Shown here: one piece after another, positions 53,256-61,480 of the stretch
Numbering within the stretch: position 1 is the stretch's first letter
Layout: each line of letters starts with the position of its first letter
Source: CAZGMN01 sp964645765
Lineage (GTDB): Bacteria > Acidobacteriota > Aminicenantia > Aminicenantales > Aminicenantaceae
Direction: 5' to 3'
Length of the DNA stretch: 64,000 nt
Assembly: GCA_964645765.1 (NCBI GenBank)
Contig: CAZYBE010000006.1
Location: 1 to 64,000 of the forward strand
The notes under the pieces: generated by a model
Told to the model about the DNA's origin: nothing
Database searches by the model: none
The model's input: the letters and a program-made list of their open reading frames with translations, nothing else
Made by a program: the position numbers and the translations under genes

Positions 53256-54718
53256 TGAAAAGAAAAAACTGGCCAACGTTACTCCTTTTTCTCTTATTGA
53301 GTTTTTTTGCCTGGAATTCCCTGCTCCTTTCTCAAGAAAGATTCAGGAAAACACCTCCCTATCCTGAGCCCCTCGTAGAGCTGAAGCTTCCAGAAGTGGA
53401 CTCCGCCTCCCTCTCCAACGGCTTGGTCCTGTCCGTTATCCATAGGGAGAATATCCCAATCATCAATCTCAGGATGATCATCTTTGCCGGAGAGAGCTCT
53501 TCTCCAGAAAAGCTTCCTGGCGTAGCCACTCTCACAGCCAGGATGCTCAGCCTTGGAGCGTCAGAACTTTCTTCTTATGAGATTGAGGAAAAAATTGAGT
53601 CCATGGGCGGAAATTTCTCGGCTTCTGTTTATGATGATTATTCCGTCTTTGATTTTACTTTTTTAGAAGAATATCTGGACGATGCGATTGAACTCCTGAG
53701 CCGGATGCTCCTCTACCCGGCATTCAAGAAGATAGAAATCGAGAATTTAAAAAGGTCTATGAAGTATGAGCTCCTGAGCAAGAAGAACGACCCTGAATTT
53801 CTTGCCAGGCGCCAAATCCACGGCTTGCTGTTCAAGGACCATCTCTATAAAAAAAGCATTTATAACGAGGATGTCATAATAAACGTAAGCCAAAGGGACA
53901 TTATTGCTTTTTATGAAAAGCACTACAGGCCAAATAATTCTCATATTATTTTAGCTGGAAACCTCAACCTGCCTGCTGCCTCACGAGTGGTCAGCCGCCA
54001 TCTCAGCATCTGGCTAAAAAGGGAGGTGAACCATCCTTTTTTGCAGCCTCCTAATCCCAGTGACAGGAAAAGAATATGCGTTGTCAACCTCCCTCGCGCC
54101 AAAGATGTCACAATCTATATAGGAAATGCTCTCTCCATGCTTGGGGCAAGCGGAGATATTTTTCCATTCATAATCCTGAATCAAGTCTTGGGTGGAACCA
54201 CGACCAACCGCCTTATCATGAATCTCAGGGAGTCTAAAGGATACGCCTACTGGGCCTTCAGCGAGATCGAATTCTTTCGAAACTTCATTGTTTTCCTCAT
54301 CAAAATAAAGGTCAGGCCTGAAGCGACCTACAAATCCATAGAAGAAGTTCTCAACGAGCTTAAAATTATCACTGATGGGGAAATTCCCAGCTTCGATATT
54401 GAACAGGCCAAATCCTGCTTGATCGGAAATTTTCCGCTGCAAATAGAGGCCTTTCATAGTGTTTCGACCAAGGTCTCTGAGTCCAGAATTTTCAATCTGG
54501 AGGAGGAGCTCTGGAGCAAATATTATGAAAACATCATGCTCGTCAACTCCCAGAAAGTTTTTGAAACAGCAAGGAGATATGCGCTTTTGACTCCGGTTGT
54601 GGTCATAGTCGGAGACCAAAAAAATATTATTGACTATATTACTTCATTTGAAGAGATAGAATTCTATGATAGCCGAGGAATTCTGCAGCAAACCAACAAA
54701 AAAGGAGAAATCAAGTGA
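53255..54718 (+). CDS. M16-family peptidase homologue lacking the zinc motif, subunit 2
   Basis: This 487-aa exported protein (signal peptide about residues 1-26) resembles the non-catalytic partner of M16B pairs: LPGVATLTARMLSLGA in place of the H-x-x-E-H segment (T92, A95, R96), and LGGTTTNRLIMNLRESKGYAYWAF in the second half, the substrate-binding region of such partners. It is coupled by TAATG to subunit 1 and by GTGA to the FTCD gene. With both subunits degenerate, the pair has no visible zinc site. Confidence 0.8.
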   Translation: MKRKNWPTLLLFLLLSFFAWNSLLLSQERFRKTPPYPEPLVELKLPEVDSASLSNGLVLSVIHRENIPIINLRMIIFAGESSSPEKLPGVATLTARMLSLGASELSSYEIEEKIESMGGNFSASVYDDYSVFDFTFLEEYLDDAIELLSRMLLYPAFKKIEIENLKRSMKYELLSKKNDPEFLARRQIHGLLFKDHLYKKSIYNEDVIINVSQRDIIAFYEKHYRPNNSHIILAGNLNLPAASRVVSRHLSIWLKREVNHPFLQPPNPSDRKRICVVNLPRAKDVTIYIGNALSMLGASGDIFPFIILNQVLGGTTTNRLIMNLRESKGYAYWAFSEIEFFRNFIVFLIKIKVRPEATYKSIEEVLNELKIITDGEIPSFDIEQAKSCLIGNFPLQIEAFHSVSTKVSESRIFNLEEELWSKYYENIMLVNSQKVFETARRYALLTPVVVIVGDQKNIIDYITSFEEIEFYDSRGILQQTNKKGEIK

Positions 54719-56385
54719 AGATCGTTGAATGCGTCCCCAATTTCAGCGAAGGGCGAGACAGGGAAATCATAAATTCCATCGCCAAAGAAATCGAGTCCAC
54801 ATCAGAAGTGAAGCTCCTCGATGTCGACCCTGGAGAGTCGACCAACAGGACTGTTGTCACTTTTATCGGCACACCCCAAGGGGTGAAGGAGGCAGCGTTC
54901 AAGGCGATCAAAAAAGCGGCTGAGCTGATCGATATGAGGAAGCACAAAGGAGCTCATGGTCGAATCGGAGCCACAGATGTCTGCCCCTTTGTTCCTGTCT
55001 CAGGTGTAACCATGGAGGACTGTGTCAAGCTTGCCCATGAGCTGGGAGAAAAAGTCTCCAGAGAGCTGGGAATTCCTGTCTTCCTCTACGAAGAAGCTGC
55101 CCAGAAGCCAGAAAGAAAGAATCTTGCCAATATCCGCAAGGGGGAATATGAAGGCTTGCCGGAAAAATTGAAAGACCCTGAATGGGCTCCTGACTATGGT
55201 CAGCCGGTTTTTAACCCAAAGTCGGGTGCGACCGTGATTGGGGCCAGAGAATTCCTAATCGCCTATAACATCAACCTGAACACCAGGGACCAGAAGCTCG
55301 CCCATGAAATTGCCCTCAGCCTGAGGGAAATGGGACGGGCAAAAAAAGATAAAGACGGAAACATAATCAGAGACGCTGAAGGAAAAGCAATTATGGCCCC
55401 AGGCAAATTCAAGGAAGTGAAGGCCGTGGGATGGTATATCGAGGACTACGGAATCGCTCAAATTTCGATAAACTTCATTAACTACAAGATAACGCCTCCC
55501 CATCTTGTCTTCGATGAGGCTGTAAGAGAAGCAGAAAAGCTTGGATTAAGGGTCACTGGAAGTGAGCTGGTCGGTTTGATTCCCAAGGAAGCCATGCTCA
55601 TAGCTGGAAGGTATTACCTCGAGAAACAAGGAAAAAGTCCGGGAGTCCCTGAAGAAGAGCTGATAAAAGTCGCAGTCGCATCCCTGGGCTTGAACGATGT
55701 TGCTCCCTTCGACCCCCAGAAGAAAATTATAGAATACCAGTTCAAGGAAGATGAGAGCTCCTTGCTGCGGCTCAACTTGAGGGAATTCGCCAACGAACTA
55801 TCTCTGGATTCTCCTACACCAGGAGGAGGAAGCACGGCCGCCCTTTTTGGAGCTCTATCCGCTTCTCTATCTTCCATGGTCTCCAATCTTACTATCGGGA
55901 AAAAAGGCTACGAAAAAGTTGAGAAGGATATGAAGAAAAATGCGGTCAATGCCCAGCTTTTAAAGGACGAACTCCTGAGAGCGGTTGATGCCGATACAAA
56001 AGCTTTCAACAAAGTCATGACAGCCTACAAGCTGCCCAAGGCAACAGGAGAGCAAGAGAAAGAAAGGGCCCGCGCAGTGGAAGAAGCTTTGAAAGAGGCG
56101 ACTTTGGTTCCCCTCTCTGTGCTCGAGAAAAGTGTTGAGGCCTTAAAGCTGGCGAAGGTGGCTGCTCTAAAAGGAAATAAAAATTCATTGAGCGACGCTG
56201 GAGTGGCAGCCCTTGCAGCCCAGGCTGCAGCACAAGGCGCTTATTATAACATCAAGATAAACCTTCCGAATATCCAGGACAAGCCGTTCAAGGCAAGAAT
56301 ACAGAGGAAAGCTATTTCCCTATGCGAAAAATCCGCAAAGTCAGGCAATGAGCTGAAAAAAATTATGGAAAAAGAATTGAAATAA
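54715..56385 (+). CDS. ftcD: Formiminotransferase-cyclodeaminase (bifunctional)
   Basis: This 556-aa enzyme moves the formimino group of formiminoglutamate to tetrahydrofolate and then deaminates it, in histidine breakdown. The N-terminal formiminotransferase domain starts IVECVPNFSEGRD and has the catalytic-His segment HKGAHGRIGATDVCPFVPV. From about residue 355 comes the cyclodeaminase domain (FANELSLDSPTPGGGSTAAL, NSLSDAGVAALAAQAA). The start is GTG, with AAAGGAG upstream, overlapping the M16 stop. No other histidine-degradation gene is in the window. Confidence 0.92.
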   Translation: MKIVECVPNFSEGRDREIINSIAKEIESTSEVKLLDVDPGESTNRTVVTFIGTPQGVKEAAFKAIKKAAELIDMRKHKGAHGRIGATDVCPFVPVSGVTMEDCVKLAHELGEKVSRELGIPVFLYEEAAQKPERKNLANIRKGEYEGLPEKLKDPEWAPDYGQPVFNPKSGATVIGAREFLIAYNINLNTRDQKLAHEIALSLREMGRAKKDKDGNIIRDAEGKAIMAPGKFKEVKAVGWYIEDYGIAQISINFINYKITPPHLVFDEAVREAEKLGLRVTGSELVGLIPKEAMLIAGRYYLEKQGKSPGVPEEELIKVAVASLGLNDVAPFDPQKKIIEYQFKEDESSLLRLNLREFANELSLDSPTPGGGSTAALFGALSASLSSMVSNLTIGKKGYEKVEKDMKKNAVNAQLLKDELLRAVDADTKAFNKVMTAYKLPKATGEQEKERARAVEEALKEATLVPLSVLEKSVEALKLAKVAALKGNKNSLSDAGVAALAAQAAAQGAYYNIKINLPNIQDKPFKARIQRKAISLCEKSAKSGNELKKIMEKELK

Positions 56386-56386
56386 A

Positions 56387-56908
56387 TTGAAGAATTTATT
56401 GATCACTGGCCCTCCCCGCTGCGGAAAAACAACTTTGATCATGAGGCTGAGCCAGGACCCTTCTCTTTCTGATAAAATCGGAGGCTTCATCACCGAGGAA
56501 TTCATGGAAAAAGGACAAAGGGTGGGCTTCAAGATCATCGCTCTTCCTGGCAAAGAAGAGGGCCTTCTCGCTCGCAAGAGCTATCCTTCGCCCCATCGTG
56601 TGGGAAAATATGGAGTGAACATCCAAGACCTTGAAAAAATCGGATGTTCTTCCCTGGAGGCTGCATTGCATTCAGGAAAATTTATCGTGGTCGATGAAAT
56701 CGGCAAGATGGAACTTTTCTCAGAAAAATTCAGGACTGTTCTTTATCAGGCGCTTGAGGCTCCTCAAAAAATGTTAGCCACGATTATGGAAACAAAGAAC
56801 CAATTCGCTGACAGGATTAAGAAGAGAAAAGATGTAAGAGTTATTCTTCTCAACCGAGACAATTTCGACCGAGTCTACCCTGAGGTTCGAGAATGGTTTA
56901 AAATGTGA
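56387..56908 (+). CDS. THEP1-family nucleoside-triphosphatase
   Basis: This 173-aa P-loop NTPase of the THEP1 family has Walker A GPPRCGKTT (about residues 8-16), KIGGFITEE and the Walker B-like FIVVDEIGKMELFS. Family members hydrolyse ATP, GTP and other NTPs; the biological role is unsettled. The start is TTG one base after the FTCD stop, with weak ribosome-binding signal, so translation is probably coupled. The family is more common in archaea and thermophiles. Confidence 0.85.
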   Translation: MKNLLITGPPRCGKTTLIMRLSQDPSLSDKIGGFITEEFMEKGQRVGFKIIALPGKEEGLLARKSYPSPHRVGKYGVNIQDLEKIGCSSLEAALHSGKFIVVDEIGKMELFSEKFRTVLYQALEAPQKMLATIMETKNQFADRIKKRKDVRVILLNRDNFDRVYPEVREWFKM

Positions 56909-56922
56909 TGAGAGGAGAAGAA

Positions 56923-57438
56923 ATGAAGGCTCTTCTTGTGATTGACATGCTAAAAGACTTTCTCAATAAGGATGGCGCTCTGTATTGTGGCGATGAATCA
57001 AGGAAAATCATTCCCTTTGTCAAAGAAAAGATTGAAGAGTTCCATAAAGAGAGTGACCTGGTTGTTTTCATCTGCGATTCCCACGACCCCGATGACTTAG
57101 AATTCAAGATGTTTCCCAGGCATTGCGTTGCTGGCACAGAAGGAGCTGAGATCATCGACGAGCTTCCGGTTGGGAAAAAGGATGTTGTTGTCAAGAAGAC
57201 CCGCTACAGCGCTTTCTACAAGACAAAGCTGGATAAAATTCTGAAGAAAAGGAAGGTCAGCGAAGTCTATATGGTCGGTGTCTGCACCTCAATCTGCGTC
57301 ATGGACACTGTTGGAGACCTCCGAAACAGGGACTATCCAGTCTTTGTTTATAAAAACGGAGTGGCAGATTTCGACCGGAAAGCCCATCAATTCTCCCTAG
57401 AGAGGATGGAGAAAACCTACGGTGCGAAAATAATCTAG
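56923..57438 (+). CDS. Nicotinamidase/isochorismatase-family cysteine hydrolase
   Basis: This 171-aa enzyme has the D-K-C triad of the family: D8 in VIDMLKDF, Lys in VVKKTRYSAF (about 91-92) and C125 in GVCTSICVMDT. RYSAF and the short length fit PncA-like nicotinamidases, which make nicotinate for NAD recycling. The frame is open from 56905, but the ATG at 56923 has AGAGGAG five bases upstream. Downstream is a macro-domain gene, also NAD-related. Isochorismatase-like activity cannot be excluded. Confidence 0.82.
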   Translation: MKALLVIDMLKDFLNKDGALYCGDESRKIIPFVKEKIEEFHKESDLVVFICDSHDPDDLEFKMFPRHCVAGTEGAEIIDELPVGKKDVVVKKTRYSAFYKTKLDKILKKRKVSEVYMVGVCTSICVMDTVGDLRNRDYPVFVYKNGVADFDRKAHQFSLERMEKTYGAKII

Positions 57439-57445
57439 AAGGTCC

Positions 57446-57489
57446 TATCCAGAATGGCCTTGCTCCCATTCAGGTTTTTAACGCCGTTC
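57446..57489 (-). repeat. Solitary arm of the 182-bp inverted-repeat element
   Basis: Bases 57462-57489 are an exact 28-base inverse copy of 42909-42936, and the similarity extends to 57446 (TATCCAGAATGGCC against AATCCGGAATGGC). It lies between the nicotinamidase and macro-domain genes and is a partial copy of the element at 42774-42955. Confidence 0.75.
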
Positions 57490-57531
57490 TTTTTTTTGTG
57501 GATTTAAAATTTTTCCTGAAAGGAGTTGGAC

Positions 57532-58062
57532 ATGAAAGAGCAAACAATAAGGGGAAAAAAAATCAAGCTTATCGAGGGCAACATTGCTCTTCTCGACGTT
57601 GAGGCAGTGGTCAATGCTGCCAACAAAAATTTAATCCTTGGAGGGGGCGTTGCCGGAGCCATAAAGAGATATGGCGGCCCTTCCATCCAGGAGGAGTGCA
57701 ATAAAATCGGGCCGATCAAGACAGGCGAAGCGGTCATAACGGGCGCAGGCGACCTCAAGGCTAAGTACGTCATCCACGCCGTTGGCCCTGTCGCCGGAGA
57801 AGGACAAGAAGAAGAAAAGTTACGCAGCGCAACTCTCGCGAGCCTTAAGATAGCCAAAGAAAGAACTATAAAAAACATTGCTTTTCCTGCCATCAGCACC
57901 GGCATCTTTGGCTTCCCTATCGAGAAGTGCAGCGAGATCATGCTCAAGGCAGCAGCGGACTTTCTGGATAAAAATGATTACCCCAAAGAAGTCATTTTTT
58001 GTCTTTTTGGAGAAGAAGCTTATTTTGTCTTCGAAAAGGCTCTGGAAAAATTGACCGGATAA
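57532..58062 (+). CDS. Macro-domain protein (ADP-ribose binding/deacetylase)
   Basis: This 176-aa protein is a stand-alone macro domain: IEGNIALLDVEAVVNAANK, LGGGVAGAIKRYGG (ribose and phosphate binding), GEAVITGAGDLKAKYVIHAVGP and FPAISTGIFGFP. Characterised relatives bind ADP-ribose, deacetylate O-acetyl-ADP-ribose or remove ADP-ribose from proteins. A TTG at 57526 is in frame, but AAAGGAG fits the ATG at 57532. It may act on ADP-ribose products beside the nicotinamidase gene. Confidence 0.9.
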   Translation: MKEQTIRGKKIKLIEGNIALLDVEAVVNAANKNLILGGGVAGAIKRYGGPSIQEECNKIGPIKTGEAVITGAGDLKAKYVIHAVGPVAGEGQEEEKLRSATLASLKIAKERTIKNIAFPAISTGIFGFPIEKCSEIMLKAAADFLDKNDYPKEVIFCLFGEEAYFVFEKALEKLTG

Positions 58063-58071
58063 AATTTCCTT

Positions 58072-58638
58072 TTATCCCTCAGATATTCTTTTTTGAACAG
58101 CTTGCCAGATGTCTTCTAATCCTAATCTTTTTGCCCACAGAGAAATATAGTTATAATCTATCATTTCTTTTGAAATTTTTAGAATTCCTGTGATATCGCG
58201 GAGATGTTTTTCTGAACCGCCTTCTCTATAATATTCCATTTTTTTAATAATCACATCTTCGGGAGAAGCAAAATTGGCTTCCGCATCTTCCAGCGCTTTG
58301 ATTCTTTTTATTCGGTTAAATTGACTCTTGTCAAAATCGTCCATTTTGCTGATGATGACATCTATTTTTAGTCCTGAAGCAGGGTGAATAATATTGAATG
58401 AATGTTTGAGGAGAATGGCTTTCTTTATCATATCTTCATCCAGATAAAAATCTTCCTTAGGAAAATATTTTATTAACGCCTTGATATGTTCCTCCTTGAT
58501 ATCTGCTACAATATCAATGTCAATTGTTAGCCTTGGCTCGCCATAGGCGATACTGGCAATAGCGCCGGTAATCAGATAGGGAAATTTTAAACTCTCAAAA
58601 CAGCGGATGACCAGGCGGAGGAGCTCAGACTGTTCCAT
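58072..58638 (-). CDS. Nucleotidyltransferase (AbiEii/MNT-like), copy 2
   Basis: This 188-aa protein has the same core as the enzyme at 40484: YLITGAIASIAYGEPRLTIDIDI with D40 and D42, a third acidic residue in LKIDVIIS (D93), and SPEDVIIKKMEYYREGGSEKHLRDI downstream. The frame is open to 58668, but the ATG at 58638 has AAGGAG eight bases upstream. It overlaps the upstream 71-aa gene by 14 bases. The pair resembles toxin-antitoxin organisation. Substrate unknown. Confidence 0.75.
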   Translation of the reverse strand: MEQSELLRLVIRCFESLKFPYLITGAIASIAYGEPRLTIDIDIVADIKEEHIKALIKYFPKEDFYLDEDMIKKAILLKHSFNIIHPASGLKIDVIISKMDDFDKSQFNRIKRIKALEDAEANFASPEDVIIKKMEYYREGGSEKHLRDITGILKISKEMIDYNYISLWAKRLGLEDIWQAVQKRISEG

Positions 58639-58840
58639 GAGACATTCTCCTTGCAGTTTCTCTTTCAATTTTTTTTTCTGACCAATCAGGATGCAAAGAG
58701 TGAAGGCTATTCGAGAGCAAAATTATTGTCGAGCGCCACAGGCCAAAGGCGATGCGCAGGCGCTCAAGAGGGGTCTTGTTTTTATAGATTACGACCATAA
58801 CATCATCGACCGCTTCGACATGAAAAAACTTATTCTCCAT
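58625..58840 (-). CDS. Small helical partner of the second nucleotidyltransferase
   Basis: This 71-aa protein has an extended start (FFHVEAVDDVMVVIYKNKTP) then helices with HSLHPDWSEKKIERETARRM at the C terminus. That HPDWS-x-x-x-I-x-x-E-x-ARR tail recurs in small proteins encoded next to nucleotidyltransferases. It is unrelated in sequence to the 75-aa partner at 40267. The last 14 bases overlap the nucleotidyltransferase start. The ribosome-binding site is weak. Confidence 0.6.
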   Translation of the reverse strand: MENKFFHVEAVDDVMVVIYKNKTPLERLRIAFGLWRSTIILLSNSLHSLHPDWSEKKIERETARRMSHGTV

Positions 58841-58896
58841 TATTGCCTTTTTTTGCTTTATAGCATAGCAAGAAAATCAGGTCAAATAAGACTCTC

Positions 58897-59706
58897 TCAA
58901 AGAAATTTCTTTCCTCTCTTGAGAAGAAAAAAGAGTCCAAAAAAGAGGAAAGAGAGAATGACAATAGTTCCAGAAGCGGGAAAGTCCAGATAAAAGGCTA
59001 AAAGAAGACCGCCAAGAACAGAAACAAGAGCAGTGAGGGAAGAAAGAATAATAGCCTGCTTGAAATTGGATGCAAGTTGAAGGCCAGCAGCAGCCGGGAT
59101 AACGACCAGGGCTGAAACCATAAGAATTCCGACCACTTTCATCCCCAGGACAATAGTCACAGCTGTAAGCACAGTTAACAGAACGTCAAGGCGATTGACC
59201 CTAATTCCTGAAGCCTTGGCTGCTTCCCGGTCAAAAGTCAGGTACATGAATTGGCGATAGTTTAGAATCACAATCATGACGACCACCGCAGCCAAGCCGA
59301 TGGAAAGATAGACTTCTGAGATATCTATGGAGAGGATATCTCCGAAAAGATAGCTGAGGAGGTCCACGTTGAAGCCATGAGCAAGGGTCACCAACAAAAT
59401 TCCAACAGCAAAGCCGGCACTGCTGAATATGGCGATAGCCGTATCGCCGTAGAGTCCGGCTTTCTCCTTGACCTTCATGATTCCCAACGCGGCCAATGCA
59501 GCGATGGCAAGAGCCATGGCCAGAGGAACAACTTTAAGAAAAAAGCCCAGGGCAATCCCGGCAAAGGTGATGTGCGCCAACCCGTGGCCGATCATGGCAT
59601 CCCGCCTTAAGATGATGAACACGCCTAAAAGAGCACAAGCTAAAGCGACAAAGACTCCGGCAAGGAGCGCACGCTGCAGGAATCCATATCTAAGAAGAGC
59701 TTCCAT
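58897..59706 (-). CDS. Zinc/manganese ABC transporter permease
   Basis: This 269-aa inner-membrane permease of the ABC-3 (ZnuB/MntB) family has about eight helices. RDAMIGHGLAHITFAGIALG and FDREAAKASGIRVNRLD, then VSALVVIPAAAGLQLASN, are family signatures. It is the third gene of a minus-strand operon, six bases after the ATPase gene. Zn versus Mn cannot be settled from the permease. Confidence 0.88.
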   Translation of the reverse strand: MEALLRYGFLQRALLAGVFVALACALLGVFIILRRDAMIGHGLAHITFAGIALGFFLKVVPLAMALAIAALAALGIMKVKEKAGLYGDTAIAIFSSAGFAVGILLVTLAHGFNVDLLSYLFGDILSIDISEVYLSIGLAAVVVMIVILNYRQFMYLTFDREAAKASGIRVNRLDVLLTVLTAVTIVLGMKVVGILMVSALVVIPAAAGLQLASNFKQAIILSSLTALVSVLGGLLLAFYLDFPASGTIVILSFLFFGLFFLLKRGKKFL

Positions 59707-59712
59707 TTTTTA

Positions 59713-60480
59713 TCAATGGTGATGGGAGATGAGGTGGTTTCCTCCGGCAAGCATTTCTTTGAAGGCCGCAGAGCGGCAAAATTCAGCGTGAGTGCCGTGA
59801 TAGACCAACCTCTGGTTGATGCAGGCGACTTTGTTCACATGGCGGTTTACAACTCCGATATCGTGGGTGATAAGAACAATGGTGATGACTTCTTTTTTAT
59901 TCAAATTATCGAGCATGTCATAGAAATGCTCTTGAGTCTCAGCATCCACGCCAGTTGTCGGCTCATCAAGGAAAAGAAGATGAGGCTCGCTGACGATGGC
60001 TCTGGCAATAAAAACTCGCTGCTGTTGTCCTCCTGAAAGATTCCCGATGCGCCAGCTTTTGAAATGTTCCATGCCGACATTCTCCAATGCTTTCCTTATG
60101 GAAAGCTCTTCCTCTCGCTTTGTCAGCCTTAGAAATTTTCCGCTGGAAAGAAGCCCCATGGCCACGACTTCTTTGACTGATACTGGAAAGAAAGGGTCAA
60201 AATGAGTCGCCTTCTGAGGGACATAGCCTATTTTTTGCCAGGCATTAAACTCCTCGACAGGCTTTTCCAAAATTTGAACTTCCCCGGTTGAGGGCTTCAG
60301 AAGTCCTAGGATGATTTTGATCAGGGTTGTTTTCCCAGAGCCGTTGGGGCCAATGATGGCCAAAAAATCACCCTGCTGGATGTGGAAGGAAACATCTTTT
60401 AGGACCTGGACGGAGCCGTAGCTGAAGGAGACATTCCTGAGGGTGATCAAGGTTCTGTGTTCAGCGGCAGTTGAGTCCAT
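59713..60480 (-). CDS. Zinc/manganese ABC transporter ATPase
   Basis: This 255-aa ATP-binding subunit has Walker A GPNGSGKTT, signature LSGGQQQR, Walker B LLFLDEP and the switch His in LITHDIG. The C terminus ends GGNHLISHHH, a His tail that may sense or bind metal. Its first 20 bases overlap the end of the binding-protein gene. It powers uptake by the permease encoded downstream. Confidence 0.9.
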   Translation of the reverse strand: MDSTAAEHRTLITLRNVSFSYGSVQVLKDVSFHIQQGDFLAIIGPNGSGKTTLIKIILGLLKPSTGEVQILEKPVEEFNAWQKIGYVPQKATHFDPFFPVSVKEVVAMGLLSSGKFLRLTKREEELSIRKALENVGMEHFKSWRIGNLSGGQQQRVFIARAIVSEPHLLFLDEPTTGVDAETQEHFYDMLDNLNKKEVITIVLITHDIGVVNRHVNKVACINQRLVYHGTHAEFCRSAAFKEMLAGGNHLISHHH

Positions 60481-61402
60481 TTTTTAAATTCTCCAGATTC
60501 TTTTCCATTATATCAAAAAATGTCTTCCCCGACTTCAACTCGGCCTTAGTCAGATTTTCTCCAGGATTCAAGACAAGGGTCCTGGCCCCAAGTTCCTCAG
60601 CCAGAGCCTTTGCTAATTTATTGCCGATTTGAATCTCAAAAAAAATGACCTTTATCTCAAGCTTTCTTGCCGTTTCCACAGCTTCAGCCATCATCTTCGG
60701 TGTAGGTCCGGAATCCGGGTTCAATCCATAGAGAGAAACCTGATGAAGGTCGTAGCGTCTCGCCAGGTAACCAAAAGCGGAATGCCCGCCGACAATAAAA
60801 GTCCTGTGAAGACAATTTCTTAAGCCTTCCCTGAACTTCTGTTCAAGGCTCTGAAGCTTTTCTTTATAGACCAAAGCATTCTTTTTAAAAATTGACGAAT
60901 TTTTTGGTTCTATCTCAGAAAGGATCTCGGCAATCCTTTCGACAATCACCTGGTCGTGCTCAAAATCCAGCCAGACATGCGGGTCTGGAATCATTTGCTC
61001 ATGCTCATGATGAGGGCCTCGAGCTTCGCTTTCGAGAAGAGAAATTCCCTGGCTTGCCTCAAGAACTTTAAGCTGCGGATTCTTGATAATCTTCAGAAAA
61101 TCCTTGAGCCATGGCTCCATGTTTAAGCCGATAAAAATAAAGAGGCGAGCCGAAGAGAGTCTGATGATATCACTCGGCCTGGGCTGCCAAGTATGAGCCT
61201 CAGCGCCAGGAGGAAGAAGAAGACTGACCTCTCCCCTTTCCCCTGAAACAGCTCGAGCAAACTCCATCAAAGGGAAAACGCTGGCGACAATCTTAATCTT
61301 TTCAGAATCGTTCCAATTTCGCTGGGGAAAGCTCAAAAGGCTAAAAACTAAAAGAATGAAAAGAAAAAACAGAAACAACTTTTTTATCAACATCTTAGGC
61401 AT
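60461..61402 (-). CDS. Zinc/manganese ABC transporter binding protein (ZnuA-like)
   Basis: This 313-aa periplasmic binding protein has a signal segment (residues 1-26). Metal ligands appear as His in GAEAHTWQP, His in DPHVWLD, His in VGGHSAFGY and an acidic residue near the C terminus. A short His-rich loop (GPHHEHEQ) lies before the second ligand, as in zinc-specific ZnuA. First gene of the operon; AAGGAAAT precedes the ATG. A repeat hairpin sits 28 bases upstream in place of a clear Zur box. Confidence 0.88.
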   Translation of the reverse strand: MPKMLIKKLFLFFLFILLVFSLLSFPQRNWNDSEKIKIVASVFPLMEFARAVSGERGEVSLLLPPGAEAHTWQPRPSDIIRLSSARLFIFIGLNMEPWLKDFLKIIKNPQLKVLEASQGISLLESEARGPHHEHEQMIPDPHVWLDFEHDQVIVERIAEILSEIEPKNSSIFKKNALVYKEKLQSLEQKFREGLRNCLHRTFIVGGHSAFGYLARRYDLHQVSLYGLNPDSGPTPKMMAEAVETARKLEIKVIFFEIQIGNKLAKALAEELGARTLVLNPGENLTKAELKSGKTFFDIMEKNLENLKNGLNCR

Positions 61403-61429
61403 CTTATTTCCTTAAACGAGGGAGGTCAT

Positions 61430-61468
61430 GGATCAGGCCGGGTGTTTAGAAAACGCCCAGCCTGATCC
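61430..61468. repeat. Minimal 39-base repeat hairpin
   Basis: GGATCAGGC pairs with GCCTGATCC and GGGTGTTT with AAACGCCC (one mismatch), leaving a loop of three bases. This is the shortest complete form of the repeat family. It lies between the GT2 stop and the metal-transporter operon start. Confidence 0.7.
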
Positions 61469-61480
61469 TATTCATATGTA

